Of a stretch of 10,323 bases of DNA, positions 6,127 through 10,323 are shown one piece after another (position 1 is the stretch's first letter; every line of letters begins with the position of its first letter). This stretch comes from Fidelibacterota bacterium (lineage in GTDB: Bacteria; Fidelibacterota; BS150m-G59). The DNA lies in NCBI GenBank assembly GCA_016784265.1, contig JADHUZ010000020.1:1-10323 (forward strand). Reading direction: 5' to 3'. The position numbers and the translations under genes were made by a program. Under the pieces are notes generated by a model. It searched no databases, was not told the DNA's origin, and saw only the letters and a program-made list of their open reading frames with translations.

Positions 6127-6806
6127 TTTTCCTCCCTTTGTCTAAAAATCGCCGAACCTATTCTGAGGTGGGTTGCCCCAGACTCCACCGCTTGAATATA
6201 ATCTCCACTCATACCCATCGAAAGAAATTTGATTGATGGGGTGTTTTTTCTTAGATTGTCTCTCATCGTGGCGAGTTGCAAAAAAATCTTTTTGGTTTCT
6301 TCTTTCGTTGCAAATTGCGGTGCCATTGCCATCAAACCAATTGGCTCTACACCTATCAACGAATCTATTTCGCCAATAATTTTGGGAACCTCATCCTGCT
6401 GAAATCCAAATTTTTGTTCTTCTTCAGAAATGTTAATTTGCAGAAATATTTTTTGTGTTTTGCCGACTTTCGATGCTTCTTTGTCTATTTCTTCCGCTAA
6501 TCGCAGTGAATCAACCGAATGAATCCGTTCTGCGAGTGGCACGACTTTTTTAACCTTGTTCCGCTGTAAATGTCCAACGAAATCAATTTCGACAGATTCA
6601 AACCATTCCGCCCGCTGTTCCAGCTGCTGTGGGCGGCTTTCCCCAAACATCGAAACGCCAAGTTTTATCGCTTCCGCCACCTGCTTTTTATCAGCATACT
6701 TTGAGATTGCAATAATTTGGATTTCATCCGCGTTTCTGCCACAATCTATAGCAGCCTCTCTGATTTTTGCTTGCACCTTTTTGATGTTTTCCGCCACTGT
6801 GGACAT
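6123..6806 (-). CDS. yggS: YggS/PROSC-family pyridoxal phosphate homeostasis protein
   Basis: This family binds pyridoxal 5'-phosphate (PLP) on a lysine in an alanine-racemase-like TIM barrel, without known enzymatic activity, and controls free PLP and amino-acid balance in the cytoplasm. The 227 residues match the family length. The PLP lysine is K36 in AISKY. Further conserved blocks are FVGHLQRNK at 76-84, IHSVDS at 95-100, the phosphate-binding SMGMSGD at 196-202, and RIGSAIF at 215-221. The usual FGENR segment reads FGESR (54-58). The gene follows gyrA after seven bases and overlaps yggT by four. No strong ribosome site is visible, so coupling to gyrA is likely. Confidence 0.95.
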   Translation of the reverse strand: MSTVAENIKKVQAKIREAAIDCGRNADEIQIIAISKYADKKQVAEAIKLGVSMFGESRPQQLEQRAEWFESVEIDFVGHLQRNKVKKVVPLAERIHSVDSLRLAEEIDKEASKVGKTQKIFLQINISEEEQKFGFQQDEVPKIIGEIDSLIGVEPIGLMAMAPQFATKEETKKIFLQLATMRDNLRKNTPSIKFLSMGMSGDYIQAVESGATHLRIGSAIFRQREEN

Positions 6807-6813
6807 GTTTGGT

Positions 6814-9291
6814 TTAGTCTGTTTCTATTTCCATTTGGTTTTTGCTTTCCTCTTCTTCGTCGCGAACCCTTGTAATTGCAGCTATTTTTGCACCTTCATC
6901 TAATCGAATAAGGCGAACACCTTGCGTGTTTCTGCCAATGGCTCTGATTGCCGCAACATTTTGGCGAATAAGCACTCCTTTATCAGTAATAATCATTAAA
7001 TCGTCGTTATCCACAACTTCTTTGATTGTAACCATTTTGCCAACTTTGTCGGTTGTTTTCATCGTTATGATTCCTTTGCCGCCTCGTTTCTGCGTGCGAT
7101 AATTTACAATCTTCGTGCGCTTTCCATATCCATTTTCGGTAACAACCAAAACCGTGCCTTCGCGCTTAATAATAACCATACCAACAACTCTGTCTTCTTT
7201 TCCTGAGAGCCTAATGCCGCGTACGCCCATTGTTTTTCTGCCCGTTGCACGAATATCTTTTTCTCCGAAACGAATTGATTTTCCGTTCCGCGTGCCAAGA
7301 ATAATATCGTTGTCGCCGTGTGTTATTTTGGCATCAATCAAACGGTCGCCATCTTTAATGTCAATGGCAAAGATTCCACCCTTTCTCGGACGGCTGTACA
7401 GAGAAAGTTTTGTTTTCTTAACAAGCCCGCGTTCTGTTGCCATCGCAATAAAATCCGTATCGTTGAATTCGCCAACTGTCACAAAACTTTGCACTTTCTC
7501 ATCGGGGTCCACTTGAATCATATTGACAACCGCTCTGCCCCGCGCCGCTCTGCCGCCTTGCGGAACTTCATGAACTTTCAGCCAATAACATTTTCCCTTG
7601 TCTGTAAAAAACAAAATATAATCGTGAGTACTTGCGATAAACAAATGTTCAACAAAATCATCCTCTTTTGATCTTGCCGCAATCAGTCCTCTGCCACCAC
7701 GACGCTGGGAGCGATAAGTCGATGTAGAAATGCGTTTGATGTAGCCATTATGCGTAATCGTTACAACCATATCTTCTTCTACGATCATATCCTCAACGGA
7801 AAAATCAATGTTTGAATCAATGATTTCCGTCCTGCGTTCGTCACCATATACGTCTTGAATTTCTTGTATTTCATTCTTAATAATTGCCATTCGTTGCGCC
7901 TTGCTTTCGAGAATTCCGCGCAGTTTTTCGATTATTTTAAGGAGATCTTTTAGTTCTTCAACTACTTTCTCGACCTCAAGACTTGTCAGTTTTTGCAAAC
8001 GCGTTTCCAAGATTGCTTTCGATTGTCGTTCTGATAATCTAAATGCTTCTTGTAGTTTTAAATTCGCAGATTTCGGATCGTTGGAAGCCCGAATAATCTT
8101 GATGACTTCATCAATATTATCCAATGCGATTTTCAATCCCTCGAGAATGTGCGCTTTTTCTTCGGCTTCATTTAACTCAAACTTGGTCCGACGCACAACC
8201 ACATTATGGCGAAAATCAATAAAATGGGTCAATATTTCCTTCAAACCCATAACTTTGGGCTGTCCATTTACCAACGCCAACAAGATGATTCCATACGTGT
8301 CTTGTAGTGTTGTGTGTTTGTACAACTGATTCAAAACGATTTCCGGAACGCCCGTTCGTTTGACAGAAATGACAATTCGGATTCCGTCTTTATCGGATTC
8401 ATCTCGAAGGTCAGAAATGTCCATCACTTTCTTATCCCGAACCAACCGAGCAATTTTAACAATCAAATCTGCTTTGTTCATCTGGTATGGAATTTCCGTG
8501 ATAACGATGTTTTCTTTGCCGCTTTTGGATACTTCAATGTTTGCGCGTGCGCGAATTTTGATTTTTCCTCGTCCTGTTTCGTAAGCCTCTTTGATGCCGT
8601 TTTTTCCCAAAATAAATGCCGCTGTAGGAAAATCAGGGCCCGTGACAAAATGCATTAATTCTTCGGTTGACGCATCAGGATTTTTAATTAAACATTTAAT
8701 TCCCTCACAAATTTCATTGAGGTTGTGGGGTGGTATTTTTGTTGCCATTCCGACGGCAATTCCCTCCGAACCGTTCACCAACAAATTCGGAACCATCGCC
8801 GGTAAAACACCTGGCTCTTCAAGAGTGTCATCAAAATTAGGGATAAAATCAACGGTGTTTTTCTCGATATCCGAAAGCATTTCTCCGCTAATCTTTTCCA
8901 TTTTCGCTTCTGTGTAACGATATGCCGCCGCGCTGTCTCCATCTTGCGAACCAAAATTCCCTTGCCCTAAAACCAACGGATATCGCAAGCTCCACGGCTG
9001 AGCCATCCGCACCAAAGCATCATAAACAGAACCGTCTCCGTGTGGATGATATTTTCCGAGCACTTCTCCAACGATACGCGCACATTTTTTTGTTTGACTT
9101 CTGTGGCTAAGTTTTAAGCCGTCCATTGCAATCAAAATTCTGCGGTGTACAGGCTTCAATCCATCGCGCACATCCGGCAATGCTCGCGCTACAATCACTG
9201 ACATTGCATAATTTAAATACGATTCCTGCATCTCCTCCGCAATGTCTCGAGATATTACGTTGTCTCTAATTATTTCCAATTTTTCTCCCAT
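6814..9291 (-). CDS. gyrA: DNA gyrase subunit A
   Basis: GyrA is the breakage-reunion subunit of the ATP-driven topoisomerase that adds negative supercoils. The 825-residue length is normal. The N-terminal winged-helix domain carries the catalytic Arg-Tyr pair in AAAYRYTE (R125, Y126). The quinolone-determining segment [10 protein letters not shown] is at 82-91, with Gly87 where E. coli has Ser83 and Asp91 where it has Asp87. The tower and coiled-coil region extends to about 490. The C-terminal DNA-wrapping domain holds the GyrA box QRRGGRG at 529-535, which separates it from ParC. The protein ends in an acidic tail ([14 protein letters not shown]). The ATG lies three bases after the gyrB stop with no clear ribosome site, so translation is probably coupled. 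Confidence 0.98.
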   Translation of the reverse strand: MGEKLEIIRDNVISRDIAEEMQESYLNYAMSVIVARALPDVRDGLKPVHRRILIAMDGLKLSHRSQTKKCARIVGEVLGKYHPHGDGSVYDALVRMAQPWSLRYPLVLGQGNFGSQDGDSAAAYRYTEAKMEKISGEMLSDIEKNTVDFIPNFDDTLEEPGVLPAMVPNLLVNGSEGIAVGMATKIPPHNLNEICEGIKCLIKNPDASTEELMHFVTGPDFPTAAFILGKNGIKEAYETGRGKIKIRARANIEVSKSGKENIVITEIPYQMNKADLIVKIARLVRDKKVMDISDLRDESDKDGIRIVISVKRTGVPEIVLNQLYKHTTLQDTYGIILLALVNGQPKVMGLKEILTHFIDFRHNVVVRRTKFELNEAEEKAHILEGLKIALDNIDEVIKIIRASNDPKSANLKLQEAFRLSERQSKAILETRLQKLTSLEVEKVVEELKDLLKIIEKLRGILESKAQRMAIIKNEIQEIQDVYGDERRTEIIDSNIDFSVEDMIVEEDMVVTITHNGYIKRISTSTYRSQRRGGRGLIAARSKEDDFVEHLFIASTHDYILFFTDKGKCYWLKVHEVPQGGRAARGRAVVNMIQVDPDEKVQSFVTVGEFNDTDFIAMATERGLVKKTKLSLYSRPRKGGIFAIDIKDGDRLIDAKITHGDNDIILGTRNGKSIRFGEKDIRATGRKTMGVRGIRLSGKEDRVVGMVIIKREGTVLVVTENGYGKRTKIVNYRTQKRGGKGIITMKTTDKVGKMVTIKEVVDNDDLMIITDKGVLIRQNVAAIRAIGRNTQGVRLIRLDEGAKIAAITRVRDEEEESKNQMEIETD

Positions 9292-9294
9292 TTT

Positions 9295-10323
<1,029 letters not shown>

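Noticed and set aside
7115..7516. 133-codon + strand frame inside gyrA
   Set aside because: It is antisense to the conserved GyrA C-terminal domain with serine/proline-rich shadow composition.

Overview
This is an AT-rich bacterial chromosome segment, probably from a diderm (Gram-negative) organism outside the well-known proteobacterial groups. A signal-peptide-bearing predicted outer-membrane beta-barrel protein points to the diderm envelope. GyrB lacks the long insertion in its TOPRIM region that is typical of gamma- and betaproteobacteria. A DivIVA-type protein sits with YggS and YggT, as in many deltaproteobacteria and other deep diderm phyla. I cannot fix the phylum from the sequence alone.

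The window holds two converging transcription units. On the + strand are the 3' part of hslU (3-1121), argF (1137-2057, tightly spaced and probably co-transcribed), and a separately promoted small heat-shock protein gene (2227-2655). The 169-base gap before the Hsp20 gene carries a near-perfect sigma-54 (-24/-12) promoter, with a dyad and a direct repeat upstream that could be activator sites. A GC-rich hairpin with a T-tract at 2679-2706 ends this unit and may also serve the opposing one.

On the - strand, reading from the right edge leftwards, eight genes form one very compact array: gyrB (3' part), gyrA, yggS, yggT, divIVA, a reduced purine-nucleoside-phosphorylase-like gene, queC, and a Wzi-like beta-barrel gene. 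Gaps are at most 7 bases, and four of the seven junctions are overlaps (4, 29, 10 and 8 bases). No internal promoter was recognised, so the array is probably one operon fed from upstream of gyrB with much translational coupling. It joins DNA supercoiling, PLP homeostasis, division-site or polar organisation, 7-deazaguanine (queuosine precursor) synthesis and an envelope protein.

Most of the window is ordinary housekeeping sequence. The points worth a second look are the eroded PNP-family protein between divIVA and queC, the sigma-54 promoter on a small heat-shock gene, the altered membrane-contact tip of DivIVA, the glycine at the quinolone-determining position of GyrA, and the Wzi-like barrel at the end of the operon. 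I found no rRNA, tRNA, CRISPR array, mobile element or defence system, and no convincing undescribed multi-gene system.
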